Shown piece by piece: positions 33,226-44,419 of a stretch of DNA of 64,000 bases. The translations under genes and the position numbers were made by a program. Positions within the stretch are counted from its first letter, which is position 1. Every line of letters begins with the position of its first letter. Where the stretch lies: assembly GCA_030674185.1 (NCBI GenBank), contig JAPXFY010000022.1, positions 45,869,898-45,933,897 on the forward strand, read 5' to 3'. A model generated the notes under the pieces. It was not told the origin of the DNA. It worked only from the letters and a program-made list of their open reading frames with translations, and ran no database searches. This stretch comes from Monoplex corrugatus (Eukaryota; Mollusca; Gastropoda; Littorinimorpha; Ranellidae).

Positions 33226-35968
33226 ATGTTCTTGTATCTCTTTTTCATGTTTATGTATCTCTGTTTCATTTTTGTATCTCTCTCTGTTTCATTTTTGTAT
33301 CTCTCTCTGTTTCATTTTTGTATCTCTGTTTCATGTTTATGTATCTCTGTTTCATGTTTTTGTATCTCTTTGTTTCATGTTTTTGTATCTCTTTGTTTCA
33401 TGTTTTTGTATCTCTTTGTTTCATGTTTTTGTATCTCTGTTTCATGTTTTTGTATCTTTGTTTCATGTTTTTGTCTCTGTTTCATGTTTTTGTATCTCTT
33501 TGTTTCATGTTTTTGTGTCTCTGTTTCATGTTTTTGTATCTCTTTGTTTCATTTTTTTGTGTCTCTGTTTCATGTTTTTGTATCTCTGTTTCATGTTTTT
33601 GTATCTCTTTGTTTCATGTTTTTGTGTCTCTGTTTCATGTTTTTGTATCTCTTTGTTTCATGTTTTTGTATCTCTTTGTTTCATGTTTTTGTATCTCTTT
33701 GTTTCATGTTTTTGTATCTCTTTGTTTCATGTTTTTGTATCTCTTTGTTTCATGTTTTTGTATCTCTCTGTTTCATGTTTTTGTATCTCTTTGTTTCATG
33801 TTTTTGTATCTCTCTGTTTCATGTTTTGTATCTCTTTGTTTCATGTTTTTGTATCTCTCTGTTTCATGTTTTGTTTCTCTTTGTTTCATGTTTTTGTGTC
33901 TCTGTTTCATGTTTTGTATCTCTTTGTTTCATATTTTTGTATCTCTTTGTTTCATAGTTCTGTATCTCTCTCTGTTTCATAGTTCTGTATCTCTCTATGT
34001 TTCATAGTTCTGTATCTCTGTTTCATAGTTCTGTATCTCTGTTTCATAGTTATGTATCTCTCTCTGTTTCATAGTTATGTATCTCTCTCTGTTTCATAGT
34101 TCTGTATCTCTCTCTGTTTCATAGTTCTGTATCTCTGTTTCATAGTTCTGTATCTCTCTCTGTTTCATAGTTCTGTATCTCTCTCTGTTTCATAGATCTG
34201 TATCTCTCTCTGTTTCATAGTTCTGTATCTCTGTTTCATAGTTCTGTATCTCTCTCTGTTTCATAGATCTGTATCTCTCTGTTTCATAGATCTGTATCTC
34301 TCTGTTTCATAGTTCTGTATCTCTCTCTGTTTCACAGTTCTGTATCTCTCTCTGTTTCATAGTTCTGTATTTCTCTCTGTTTCATAGTTCTGTATCTCTC
34401 TGTTTCATAGATCTGTATTTCTCTCTGTTTCATAGTTCTGTATCTCTCTGTTTCATAGATCTGTATCTCTCTCTGTTTCATAGATCTGTATTTCTCTCTG
34501 TTTCATAGATCTGTATCTCTCTGTTTCATAGATCTGTATCTCTCTGTTTCATAGTTCTGTATCTCTCTGTTTCATAGATCTGAATCTCTCTGTTTCATGT
34601 TTTGTATCTCTCTGTTTTATGTTTTTGTGTCTCTCTCTGTTTCATGTTTTTTTTGTCTCTGTTTCATGTTTTTGTGTCTCTGTTTCATGTTTTTGTGTCT
34701 CTGTTTCATGTTTTTGTGTCTCTGTTTCATGTTTTTGTGTCTCTGTTTTATGTTTTTGTGTCTCTGTTTCATGTTTTTTTTGTCTCTGTTTCATGTTTTT
34801 GTGTCTCTGTTTCATGTTTTTGTGTCTCTGTTTTATGTTTTTGTGTCTCTGTTTCATGTTTTTGTGTCTCTGTTTCATGTTTTTGTGTCTCTGTTTCATG
34901 TTTTTGTGTCTCTGTTTTATGTTTTTGTGTCTCTGTTTCATGTTTTTGTGTCTCTGTTTTATGTTTTTGTGTCTCTGTTTCATGTTTTTGTGTCTCTGTT
35001 TCATGTTTTTGTATCTCTGTTTTATGTTTTTTGTCTCTCTCTCTGTTTCATGTTTTTGTGTCTCTGTTTCATGTTTTTGTGTCTCTGTTTCATGTTTTTG
35101 TGTCTCTGTTTCATGTTTTTGTGTCTCTGTTTTATGTTTTTGTGTCTCTGTTTCATGTTTTTGTGTCTCTGTTTTATGTTTTTGTGTCTCTGTTTCATGT
35201 TTTTGTGTCTCTGTTTTTATGTTTTTTGTGTCTCTGTTTCATGTTTTTGTGTCTCTGTTTCATGTTTTTGTATCTCTCTCTGTTTCATGTTTTTGTATCA
35301 CTGTTTCATGTTTTTGTGTCTCTGTTTCATGTTTTTGTGTCACTGTTTCATGTTTTTGTATCACTGTTTCATGTTTTTGTATCACTGTTTCATGTTTTTG
35401 TGTCACTGTTTCATGTTTTTGTGTCTCTGTTTCATGTTTTTGTATCTCTCTGTTTCATGTTTTTGTATCACTGTTTCATGTTTTTGTATCTCTGTTTCAT
35501 GTTTTTGTGTCTGTTTCATGTTTTTGTGTCTCTGTTTCATGTTTTTGTGTCTCTGTTTTATGTTTTTGTATCACTGTTTCATGTTTTTGTGTCTCTGTTT
35601 CATGTTTTTGTGTCTCTGTTTTATGTTTTTGTGTCTCTGTTTCATGTTTTTGTATCTCTCTGTTTCATGTTTTTGTATCACTGTTTCATGTTTTTGTATC
35701 TCTGTTTCATGTTTTTGTGTCTGTTTCATGTTTTTGTGTCTCTGTTTCATGTTTTTGTGTCTCTGTTTCATGTTTTTGTGTCTCTCTCTGTTTCATGTTT
35801 TTGTGTCTCTGTTTCATGTTTTTGTATCTCTCTCTGTTTCATGTTTTTGTATCTCTCTGTTTCATGTTTTAGTGTCTCTCTCTGTTTCATGTTCTTGTAT
35901 CTCTCTCTGTTTCATGTTTTTGTATCTCTCTGTTTCATGTTTTAGTATCTCTTTTTCATGTTCTTGTT
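33226..35968. repeat. 2.7-kb minisatellite, ~21-bp units (TTTCATGTTTTTGTATCTCTG)
   Basis: About 125 units of 20-25 bp fill the intron that splits the MYND finger. Type A units (TTTCATGTTTTTGTRTCTC) flank a central block at 33950-34595 of type B (TTTCATAGTTCTGTATCTCTC). At 34597-35970 GTGTCTC dominates. Some unit lengths keep all frames open for over 400 codons, but the resulting Cys/Phe/Val sequence is not a protein. Confidence 0.97.
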
Positions 35969-36102
35969 GCATGTCTCACTTTCTCTGGTGAGTTTTGGAT
36001 CCGTTCTCTGTGTTATCTCATGGACCTGTATCAGTTGATATCGTGTCAGTAGATCGTTCCTCTTCTCTCCTTATTCATTATCTTTTTTTCTTTTTTTTTC
36101 AG

Positions 36103-36150
36103 ACGGCTCATTGGAGGACTCACTCCAGTGTATGCAAACCCAAATCTTGA
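36103..36150 (+). CDS. Exon 7 of window, end of MYND finger and stop codon
   Basis: The acceptor is a long pyrimidine tract ending TTTTCAG at 36096-36102. Fifteen codons (TAHWRTHSSVCKPKS) and TGA at 36148-36150 follow in phase 0. This short segment supplies the missing His and Cys (C-x7-H-x3-C from the sixth Cys), so the joined product is a complete eight-ligand MYND finger. Exact completion of the motif across a 3.85-kb intron is strong evidence for the gene model. The finger is the extreme C-terminus, with only four residues after the last Cys. Confidence 0.93.
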   Translation, partial: TAHWRTHSSVCKPKS

Positions 36151-36159
36151 GAGACACGT

Positions 36160-36400
36160 GTTGCAGCTCCAAAGCTAAAAAAAAAAGTCTGACGTCTTTG
36201 GTTTTTGTGCATCACCTGGAGCTGTTTGACGTCTTTGGGTTCTGTGCATCACCTGACGGGCTGTCTGACGTCTTTAGCTTTTGTGCATCATTTGACCAGT
36301 TGTCTGACGTCATTGGTTTTTGTGCATCACCTGACCAGCCGTCTGACGTCGTTGGTTTTTGTGCACTACATGACCAGCTGTTTACGTCATCGAAATATGT
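36160..36400 (+). repeat. 39-bp repeat in the 3' UTR with TGACGTC in each unit
   Basis: Six units contain TGACGTC(T/A/G)TTGG, TTTTTGTGCATCACCTGAC and CAGC(T/C)GTC. Five have TGACGTC and the sixth TTACGTCA. The copy at about 36306 carries a full TGACGTCA, the palindromic cAMP-response-type site. In RNA these might instead be bound by proteins; no evidence either way. Confidence 0.9.
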
Positions 36401-36754
36401 GTAACAACGTTTGTGACATCATTTTACATCCGTGGAGGCCATATGCAGGGATCGTCAGCCATAGCAAAGCCATTGTTCGATCTCAGTGTATGTTTTTCTT
36501 TTTATTTGGAATGATGTTGCCATGGTTTTCATATCGGCTTCTGTATACTCTTGTCTGTAATGTGTAAAAATCAATTGCGTGTGTGTGTATGTGCATATGC
36601 ACAAGCAGAATATGCACAGGGGACCTGAACGCTCATGCGACATGCTCAAACAACATGTGTACGTAAGACTTGAATGCTATTTCTGTACCGACTTCCAAGT
36701 GGTATGCAAAATGTGTGTTGTGAAGCGCAAAGGAAAAAACCTTGAAAGTTTACA

Positions 36755-37060
36755 TGTAAAATATGCAAGCAGACATGTGTGTGTGGTTTGTGTGTTCACA
36801 ATTTCATATTGCGACAAAATAATGTGTATATACGTAAAAAGGCACATGTGTTTGTGTGTGTGTGTGTGTTCGGCGGGGGGGGGGGGGGGTTGTGGGTTGT
36901 GTGTTCATAGATTGCAACAAGAAACTGTGTCTATGTGCAAGCAGACGCGCGTGTTTGTGTGTGTATGGTTTGGGTTGTGTGTTCATAAATTGAAAGAAGA
37001 AACTGCATATATATGCAAGTAGGCACGTGTGTATAGTCGACATGTTCACAAGTTGTGATT
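36755..37060. repeat. Degenerate ~70-75 bp repeats, about four copies
   Basis: Recurring ATGCAAGCAGAC(A/G)TGTGT, GGTTTGTGTGTTCA and a following AT-rich phrase, with a GT/G run at 36855-36890. Confidence 0.6.
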
Positions 37061-37143
37061 AGAAAAAAAAAAAGGAAAAAAAAAAAAGAGAAGAAAATAT
37101 GTATATGGGATAGCAAGGAAAATGGCCAACACAGACTCTTCGT

Positions 37144-37149
37144 AATAAA
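37144..37149 (+). promoter_or_regulatory. Candidate polyadenylation signal AATAAA
   Basis: This is the first AATAAA hexamer downstream of the stop codon at 36150, about 1 kb into the presumed 3' UTR. A GT-rich stretch follows near 37158-37175. Only the motif supports it. Confidence 0.3.
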
Positions 37150-37574
37150 TGGGCACAGTGGCTTTGTGTCTTCATGTCCCAAATGTGAGCCGACCTTTAG
37201 GTGATGAGGCTAATAGGACGTGACTGTGCAAGCTGTTGTTGTTGTTGTTTTTTTCCATGAAAAAGATATGAAAGAAAAACCATCGTCAACAAAATGAAGA
37301 TTTGCTGCAGTTGTAAGTAAGTAGGTTTGAGCAAGGACAGAGAACTTGTTCACGCTGGATTCTTCTCTCTCAGACAGTTCCATAAACGCTCTATTCAAAT
37401 CCGCCGGTAGTAATCCGAAGTTCATTATCATTCATATTCATATTTATTTCTTTTGCCACAGTGGGTTTGCCACACTTGAAACTCAGACAGCTCTCCCCTT
37501 TTGAGAGCGCGTTTGCGCAGTGCAGCGGCATCGGTTTTTTTGTTTGTTTGTTTGGTTGGTTTTTTTCGTTCGTT

Positions 37575-37735
37575 CGTTCTTTGATTTAACGTCTTTTCAC
37601 TATAAGTGATATTAGACGGTTTTTTCGTCCCCTTCCGAAGGACTAGACGTTCAGTTCGATTTTCCGGTCAAACTGAAGAGAAAAGTTGAGCTTATAAGGC
37701 CTCAACAGGGAACAAACCCTGGAAACTCAAGTTTT
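37575..37735 (-). mobile_element. SINE S2, truncated copy with LINE-like 3' end
   Basis: On the complement it runs from a box B-like region (GGGTTTGTTCCCTG) through AATCGAACTGAACGTCTAG and GGAAGGGGACGAAAA to the end TATAGTGAAAAGACGTTAA, ATCAAAGAACGAACG. The end closely resembles the end of the LINE at 5432-5935. The head is missing. Confidence 0.65.
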
Positions 37736-37834
37736 TTCTTTTCTTTTTTTTTTGTGTGTGTGTGTGGCTTTTTTTGTTTTTTTTTTTTTGTTTTGTTTTT
37801 TTGTTGTTTTTTTTTGTTTTTTTTTGTTTTTTAG

Positions 37835-38170
37835 TAAGACTTCAGAAAGGCAAAAAGGCTTAATTGGCCTTTAAAGGGAAGGACCTGGGAAACTGACTTA
37901 TCTCTCCAATGCTGTATACCAGGTCAGCCGGGCAAATACTTTGCTCTGCACGATTTTCAACTGCCGCAGGATCTTTAACGTGCGCAGGCCAGAAAGCACA
38001 CGGGTCCGATTCGTTTTTCGTTCCCTTCCGAAAGACTAGACGTTCAGTTCGATTTTCCGGTCAAACTGAGGAGAAAAGTTGAGGCCTCAACAGGGAACGA
38101 ACCCTGGAAATTCAAGTTTATTTATAGGCAGGCGAATGTCTGAACCATTCTGCCACACTTCTCCGCTCAG
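37835..38170 (-). mobile_element. SINE S2, copy with tRNA-like head
   Basis: The complement begins with box A-like TGGCAGAATGGTTCAGACATT and box B-like AGGGTTCGTTCCCTG, a Ser/Leu-tRNA-like head. It shares the core AATCGAACTGAACGTCTAG and continues with GTTAAAGATCCTGCGGCAG and CCTTTTTGCCTTTCTGAAG, and T/A-rich sequence ends it. A second copy of that tail half is at 53.6-53.9 kb and a third starts at 63.93 kb. A T/TTG-rich run (37735-37832) separates the two copies. Confidence 0.7.
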
Positions 38171-38362
38171 TCGAGCACTAAGCCCATTATACAATCAGAG
38201 GCAGAGGGTGGAACCTGCATCAGCCTGAAAGCTGACGCCAACAACACGATATGGAGACAGGCAGCGAGGTGGTCACGTCTTAACATTGTAGCCAGGTCCA
38301 GAGTTGCAGCTACTGGATCATGAGACAGGCAGTCAGCATGACAGTTGTCACCATGCTGGCAT

Positions 38363-38835
38363 TAACCCCTTCACTCCCGCACTCCAACAACTGCAAAAAC
38401 TTAACCCTTTGATTCACTCGCCCTATCCACCAGCTTCCTGCAGGAAGCTGGTGGATAGGGTGAGGTAATCAAAGGGTTAAGTTTTTGCTTTTCTAGTATG
38501 GTTGACAATGTAGGACGCTGGTGGATAGGGTGAGGGAATCAAAGCGTTAAGTTTTTGATTTTTCTAGCATGGTTGACAATGCAGGATGCTGGTGGATAGG
38601 TTGAGGGAATGAAAGGGTTAAGTGTTTGCTTTTCTAGCGTGGTTGACAATGTAGGACGCTGGTGGATAGGGTGAGGGAATCAAAGGGTTAAAATTGTGCT
38701 TTTCTAGCATGGTTGGCAATGCAGGAAGCTGGTGGACAGGGTGTGGGAATCAAAGGGTTAAGTGTTTGCTTTTCTAGCGTGGTTGACAATGCAGGAAACT
38801 GGTGGACAGGGTGCAAGAGTCAAAAGGTTTAACCT
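38363..38835. mobile_element. TTAA-bordered palindromic element, nested and arrayed
   Basis: ATTAACCCCTTCACTCCCG at 38362, a central perfect hairpin TCCTGCAGGAAGCTGGTGG near 38435, then five right-type units about 70 bp apart ending TCAAAAGGTTTAACC. 38836-39375 shows nothing else. Confidence 0.8.
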
Positions 38836-39373
38836 CCAACATCACGGTTCAGCTTTTAAGAGTCCCCCGGCCAGTCAATCCACTGAGAAATACGACACAT
38901 GACGACAAGCAGTTATAAGGGAGACAACCACATGGCTGTATGTACGAAAACCACAGAAAGATATACAGCACACGCATCTACACCGAAATTAACATGTATG
39001 TCGCAGTAACGCCTGTTGAAGTGGAAATATGAGTCACGGAAATCATCCCGTGTATGTATGTATAACGACCTAGCGGCAAAGGGAATGAATCGTGGGAGAG
39101 ATACATCAAACGCGTGCATGGAATCTTTGAAAGTCTGGACATGAAAGCTTATGGTCTGTCAATTGTCGTTGATATATACCCTGGTCCACACGTGCCTGGT
39201 TTTCTAATGTGTATGTGACCATTCACCACGAAATGAACTGTAGATAAGAGTTGTTGTTGTTGCTGATTTTGTTTTGTTTTGTTATATCCGTAGACATTTT
39301 CTTGAGAAAAAAAAGTTGTTCCCTCTCCTAAAACTTTTGTTCCAATTTTCTGTAAAAGTATGGACATGTCCAC

Positions 39374-39570
39374 ATTTAACGCTTTGACTACCTCACCCTG
39401 TCCACCAGCTTCCTGCATTGTTGACCATACTAGCAAAGCAAAAGCTTAATTCTTTGACTCCTTTACTCTATCCACCAGCTTCCTTCAGGAAGCTGGTGGC
39501 TAGGGTGAAGGAATCGAAGGGTTAAGTTTTTGCATTTGGTGGATAAGGTGCGGGAAACAAAAGGTTAAAT
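39374..39570. mobile_element. TTAA-bordered palindromic element
   Basis: Left part TTTAACGCTTTGACTACC, a hairpin around CTTCCTTCAGGAAGCTGG at 39478-39495, and right border GGGAAACAAAAGGTTAAAT. 39571-39895 holds no feature. Confidence 0.75.
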
Positions 39571-39897
39571 GAGGCATACACACACCAGTTTTTGGTTCAT
39601 ACGTTAATGATACTTTATATAAGATTGAATGTCTAAAACACGAAAGTGTTTTCGTGAAGAACACATAATACATACATACCAGGAAAAAAAAATGTTTTGC
39701 TGAAACTGAAACTAAAACTGTGATACTGGATGGATCGGTGTCTTTACAACGACTGATGACTGTAGTCTTTATCAGAAAAAAACAAAACAAAAACACAACA
39801 AACCCCGGGGTTTGACTTAAGATTCATTTTGGGGTAGACTGTCACATTGTATTTGGAGGGCAAACGTCATTTTAATCCATGCACGTAAGTCTGGAAT

Positions 39898-40100
39898 TTG
39901 TTCAAGAGAGATTCATCGCATCAGGACAGTGCCATATACGCTCCATCCAAATCTGCCAGTACTTATTTGACAGACTCCTTAAGCCTGCGCTAGCAAAGTT
40001 TTGAAGTGGGCGGGTGAAGGGACCTGTAAAACGCTAAGCAGACACCATCACAATGACTGAAGCATTCAGATGGGCAGCAAATAGGTCAGCAGGCTGGAAT
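39898..40100 (+). repeat. Dispersed element D; source-like copy of the 71-bp repeat
   Basis: TTCAAGAGAGATTCATCGCA, CTCCATCCAAATCTGCCAG and CTCCTTAAGCCTGCG match 53033-53130. The following CCTGTAAAACGCTAAGCAGA and AGATGGGCAGC match one unit of the array at 62.45-63.58 kb. Confidence 0.75.
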
Positions 40101-40225
40101 TGAAATCGAAACAGGAAATGCTGAGTCCATGGCTCAGTCACAGGGACCAACCAGCTCTTGCAAGGATAGCTGACTGTAGTGGGTGTGTGGGTGTTGATTT
40201 GTTTTCTGACATCAGCACTGCTTTC

Positions 40226-40374
40226 TATGTCTCTCTCTCTTTCTCTCTCCCCCCCCCCTCTCTCTCTCTCTCTCTCCCTGTCTCTCTCTCTTTCTCTCTG
40301 TCTCTCTGTCGCTCTCTCTTTCTCTCTCTCGCTCTCTCTCTCTCTCACTCTCTCTCACTCTGTCTGTCTCTCTC

Positions 40375-40431
<57 letters not shown>

Positions 40432-40640
40432 TCTATTTATGTGTGTGTCTCTCTCTCTCTTTCTCTCTCTCTCTCTTTCTCTCTGTCTCGCTCTCGCTCT
40501 GTCTCTCTCTCTGTCTCTGTGTCTCTCTCTCTTTCTTTCTCTCTCTCTCTGTCTCTCTCTCTCTCTCACTGTCTGCTGTCTCTCTCTCTCTCTCGCTCTC
40601 TTTCTTTCTCTCTTCTCTTTCTCTCCCCCTATGTCTGTGG
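40226..40640. repeat. (CT)n microsatellite
   Basis: CT with a C run at 40250-40258, GTCT variants and a short GT block. Pyrimidine on the plus strand. Confidence 0.95.
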
Positions 40641-40739
40641 CGTAGCTGTTTCATTTGGCTGTTTCAGGAATTGGATTGTGTTGTATTGTGCTTCATTTCA
40701 AAGGAGCGGAAATTGATTGGATGGTTGCGTAGGTAGTTT

Positions 40740-41135
40740 ATTCTGTGTGTGTGTATGTATGTGTGTGTGTTGTGTTGTGTCTGTGCGTGTGTGTGTTGTG
40801 TTGTGTTGTGTCTGTGTGTGTGTGCGCGTGTGTGTGAATGTGTGTCTGTGTGTGTGTGAATGTGGTGTTGTGTCTATGCGTGTTTGTGTGTATGTGTCTG
40901 TGTGTGTTGTGTTGTGTGTGTGGTGTTTCTGTGCGTGTGTGTATGTGTGTGTGTGTGGTGTATCTGTGCGTGTGTGTGTGTGTATGTCTGTGGTGTCTGT
41001 GTGCGCGTGTGTGTGTGTGTATGGGAATGTGTGTGTGGTGTTGTGTGTGTGTGGGGGGGGGTTGTGTCTGTGCTTGTGTGTGTGTGGTGTGTCTATGTGC
41101 GCGCTTGCGTGTGTGTGGGTGTGTTTCTCTTTTTG
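40740..41135. repeat. (GT)n microsatellite with GTTGTGTC units
   Basis: GT-rich, with repeated GTGTTGTGTCTGTGCGTG-like segments and a G run near 41052. Confidence 0.95.
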
Positions 41136-41221
41136 TTTCTGTTTGCTATATTGAGTATGTCTACGAATGACAGGGAGAGTCAGAAGTTTTGATTCTACTG
41201 TGATCTGGATTTCAAAGAAGT

Positions 41222-41242
41222 GGAGATAGATAGATTGATAGA

Positions 41243-41274
<32 letters not shown>

Positions 41275-41345
41275 TAGATAGACAGACAGACAGACAGATA
41301 GATAGACAGACAGACAGATAGATAGATAGATAGATAGACAGATAA
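41222..41345. repeat. (GATA)n/(CAGA)n microsatellite
   Basis: Alternating GATA and GACA tetranucleotides. Confidence 0.97.
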
Positions 41346-41567
41346 CTAAATGGATGAATAATGAATGAATGACTGGATAAATAAACAAACAATAAATATA
41401 TAAGACAGAGAGAGAGAGGAAGCACAGTGAACGAGTAAGCATGATCACATTGATAGACATAGATTAGAAGTTTGTGTGAGTACTGTGACTATGATGGATT
41501 TTTACGGAGAATGCATCTTTTGTAAGTAATGGATCCAGACTATGATGCTGTCCACGTAGTGCTCTGA

Positions 41568-41794
41568 TGGTGTGTGTGTGGTGTGTATTTGTGTGTGGTG
41601 TGTGTGTGTGTGTGGTGTGTGTATGTGTGTGTGTGTATGTTAGTGTGTGTTGTGTGTGTTAGTGAATGTGTATGTGTTCACGTACGTGTGTGTGTGTATG
41701 TTCGTGTGTGTGTGTGTGTGTCTGTCTGTGTCTCTGTGTGTGTGTATGTATATGTGTGTGTCTGTGTGTGTGTGTGTGAGTGTGTCTGTGTGTG

Positions 41795-41848
<54 letters not shown>
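41568..41848. repeat. (GT)n microsatellite
   Basis: GT-rich throughout and nearly pure from 41797 to 41846. 41850-42340 is unremarkable. Confidence 0.95.
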
Positions 41849-42344
41849 ACGCAATCCCTAACCTCGAATATTACCCCTGCACAGCAAGCTCTGAGCCTGC
41901 GAAGAGACAGAGACAACATGCCTGAGAATGAAAGCGAAGTACAAGACTCTTCTCTTGTTTCTGGATTTTGCTTAGTTTGAAATTGCGTTGAACCTACGTT
42001 GTCATTCACTTGCAGAAAATCCTGACCGATACGAATGAAATGCTAAGGCCGACTCTGCCATCAAGTGCTCTTATTAAAATGTGCTGTGTTTCGCCTTGTT
42101 TGTCTATGTGTTGGTTTTTTCGTTTTGTGGCTTGTTTCTCTATCATATGTGTTGGTTTTGTTTATTTGCTCATTCCTTTCTTTTAGTGATGTATTCAAGC
42201 AGCACAGTCTTATTATGACATCAATAGTGATTTGTTTGTGTTAATATGAGAGGCTTGTAGGATTGTCCATTGTCACTGACATGTCATTGTCCATTGTCAT
42301 TCACATGTTGATGTGGAACATGTCTGATCATGACACCGTGGACG

Positions 42345-42895
42345 ATTAGTTTAGTCCAGGTTTTGTTTTGTAGATTTGTGGATTTGTAGTATAGTTCGGT
42401 CTTTGGTTTGTGGATGCACAGATTGGTTCAGGTGGTTTTTTGTGTATGTTTAGTATAGGCCTGATTTTGTTTTGAGAACTTGTGGATATTAAGTTTAGTT
42501 CAGGTTTTGTGTTGTGAACTTGTAGGTATTTAGTATTTACTTTAGTAAAGGTTTTCTTTTTTGAACTTGTAGATATTTACTATTTACTTTAGTTCGGGTT
42601 TTCTTTTGTGAACTTGTGGATATTGAGGCTAGCTCAGGTTTTGTTTCGTAGATTTGTGGATTTTCAGGTTTGGTTTTGTGGACTTGCGGATTTTTTTTAA
42701 GTGTAGTCAAGGTTTGATTTTGTGGATTTTCGGGTATTCACATTAATTCAGGTTCTGTTTTATAGATCTGTAAATGTTTAGTGTGGTTCAGGTTTTGTTT
42801 CGTGATCTTGATGATATTTAGCTTAGCTCAGGTTTGATTTTGTGCATTTGTGGATATTTAATGTAGTTGAAGTTTGTTTTGTGGAGTGTTGCTGA
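42345..42895. repeat. Degenerate ~50-60 bp tandem repeats (GGTTTTGTTTTGTGAACTTG)
   Basis: About ten eroded units carry GGTTTTG(T/A)TTTGT, a (G/C)TTGTGGAT stretch and a TTTAGT(A/T)TAGTTCAGG-like stretch. Old minisatellite. Confidence 0.65.
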
Positions 42896-43169
42896 ATTGC
42901 TGTGTACATAGCTTCAACTGTGTCATATGGACATCGGCTCAAATGCTGGACATTTTCGTCATATCTCGTAAATGTCTTTTGCTACCTTGAAGGTGCTCAA
43001 GTGCATGATGATCAGTTTGAAACAAAGTCCCGAAGTGTACAGTTTTTTTTTAAATGCTTATGGGTGATAGAAAGAAAGTCCCAGTCTTTTTTTTCCCAGC
43101 ATTTTTATTATGTTCGTCATTGCTCACTGTAAACTACTGTTAATCAACTTGAACTTTGTGTAACATTGA

Positions 43170-43560
43170 AGTGTTGAGTGTATTTCTTGAAGTGCCATGT
43201 TTGTGTATTGAAATGCTGTGTGTATATCTTGATGTTCATATTGAAATGCTGTGTGTGTGAGTGTCATGTTTGTGTATTGAAATGCTGTGTGTATATCTTG
43301 ATGTTCATATTGAAATGCTGTGTGTGTGAGTGTCATGTTTGTGTATTGAAATGCTGTGTGTATGTCTTGAGTGCCATGTTTGCATATTGAAATCTTATAT
43401 GTCTATCTTCAAGTGCTATGTTTGTGTATTGAAATCAAGTTATATGTCTATCTTCAAGTGCTACATTTGTGTATTGAAGTGTTATATTTCTATCTTCAAG
43501 TGCTACATTTGTGTATTAAAATGCTACATGTTTTGTTCGGGAGTGCTGTGTGTATATATA
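43170..43560. repeat. Minisatellite with GTGTATTGAAATGCTGTG units
   Basis: A 66-bp higher unit repeats nearly perfectly at about 43198-43330 (TGTATATCTTGATGTTCATA and TGTGTGTGAGTGTCATG). Further, more variable units with TCAAGTGCTA(C/T)(A/G)TTTGTG run to 43530. 42896-43169 shows nothing. Confidence 0.85.
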
Positions 43561-43589
43561 TGATTGAAATGCTATGCTATGTATCTCTC

Positions 43590-43795
<206 letters not shown>

Positions 43796-44296
43796 TGCTG
43801 TGTCTATAACTTTAAATATTATGGTCGTGTATGTCTGCATAGTGAAATGACACTGCCGTTTTTTCACTGTTTAGTGAATTTCTATGTCTATACAGTCCAT
43901 TAACGAAATGCTTTCTGTCAGTTTCTGTATAAAGTAAAAAAAAATTACACAAATAACAAAAGTGCTTTTTTGCCGGTTTTTGTACATAGTGTCCAACTTG
44001 GTCTAATTCAGACTTTTTTTTTTTTTTGTCTGTTTGCCTTGTAATTTTTGTATTACTACAATTGCTGTGTTAGATTTCAAGTAGTGGGAAATTTTTGTCG
44101 TTGAAAATTGTATGGATTGATGACTTACAGTTACATAAAGGGTGCTTTGTCAGCGTGAGCTACTGCACTCACAGGAACTGATCATACCTTGACAGTTCAC
44201 AGACACCATAGCAGCTGATGAGCCACAGACAGTTTACAGCTGAAGCGCCTGGCTTTGGGGAAGACATTCACTTCAAGTTACTCTGCCGTCAGCTAG

Positions 44297-44343
44297 TTAA
44301 CCCTTTCACTTCCTCGCCCTGTCGAGGGGAGTGCAAGGGTTAA
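44297..44343. mobile_element. Minimal TTAA-bordered palindrome (47 bp)
   Basis: TTAACCCTTTCACTTCCTC on the left, CCCTGTCGAGGG at the centre, and GAGTGCAAGGGTTAA on the right. The smallest copy with both borders intact. A TTTTG/TTTGC run follows at 44350-44390. Confidence 0.85.
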
Positions 44344-44419
44344 TCTGTTTTTGTTTTGTTTTGTTTTGCTTTGCTTTGCTTTGCTTTGCTTTCTGAACAT
44401 TGTGCCATGTAGACGATGA

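Larger units (their letters stand above)
36151..37160 (+). other. Probable 3' untranslated region of the MYND-finger gene
   Basis: This follows directly after the stop codon in the same exon. It opens with a 39-bp repeat array carrying TGACGT (separate entry), then unique sequence, then degenerate 70-75 bp repeats. An AATAAA hexamer at 37144-37149 is the first plausible polyadenylation signal I see. The end of the transcript is inferred and not proven. Confidence 0.4.

Noticed and set aside
33192..35991. Open frames of 240-464 codons rich in Cys, Phe, Val and Ser
   Set aside because: They are translations of the ~21-bp minisatellite, open in all three frames because few units contain stops. 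They lie in an intron.
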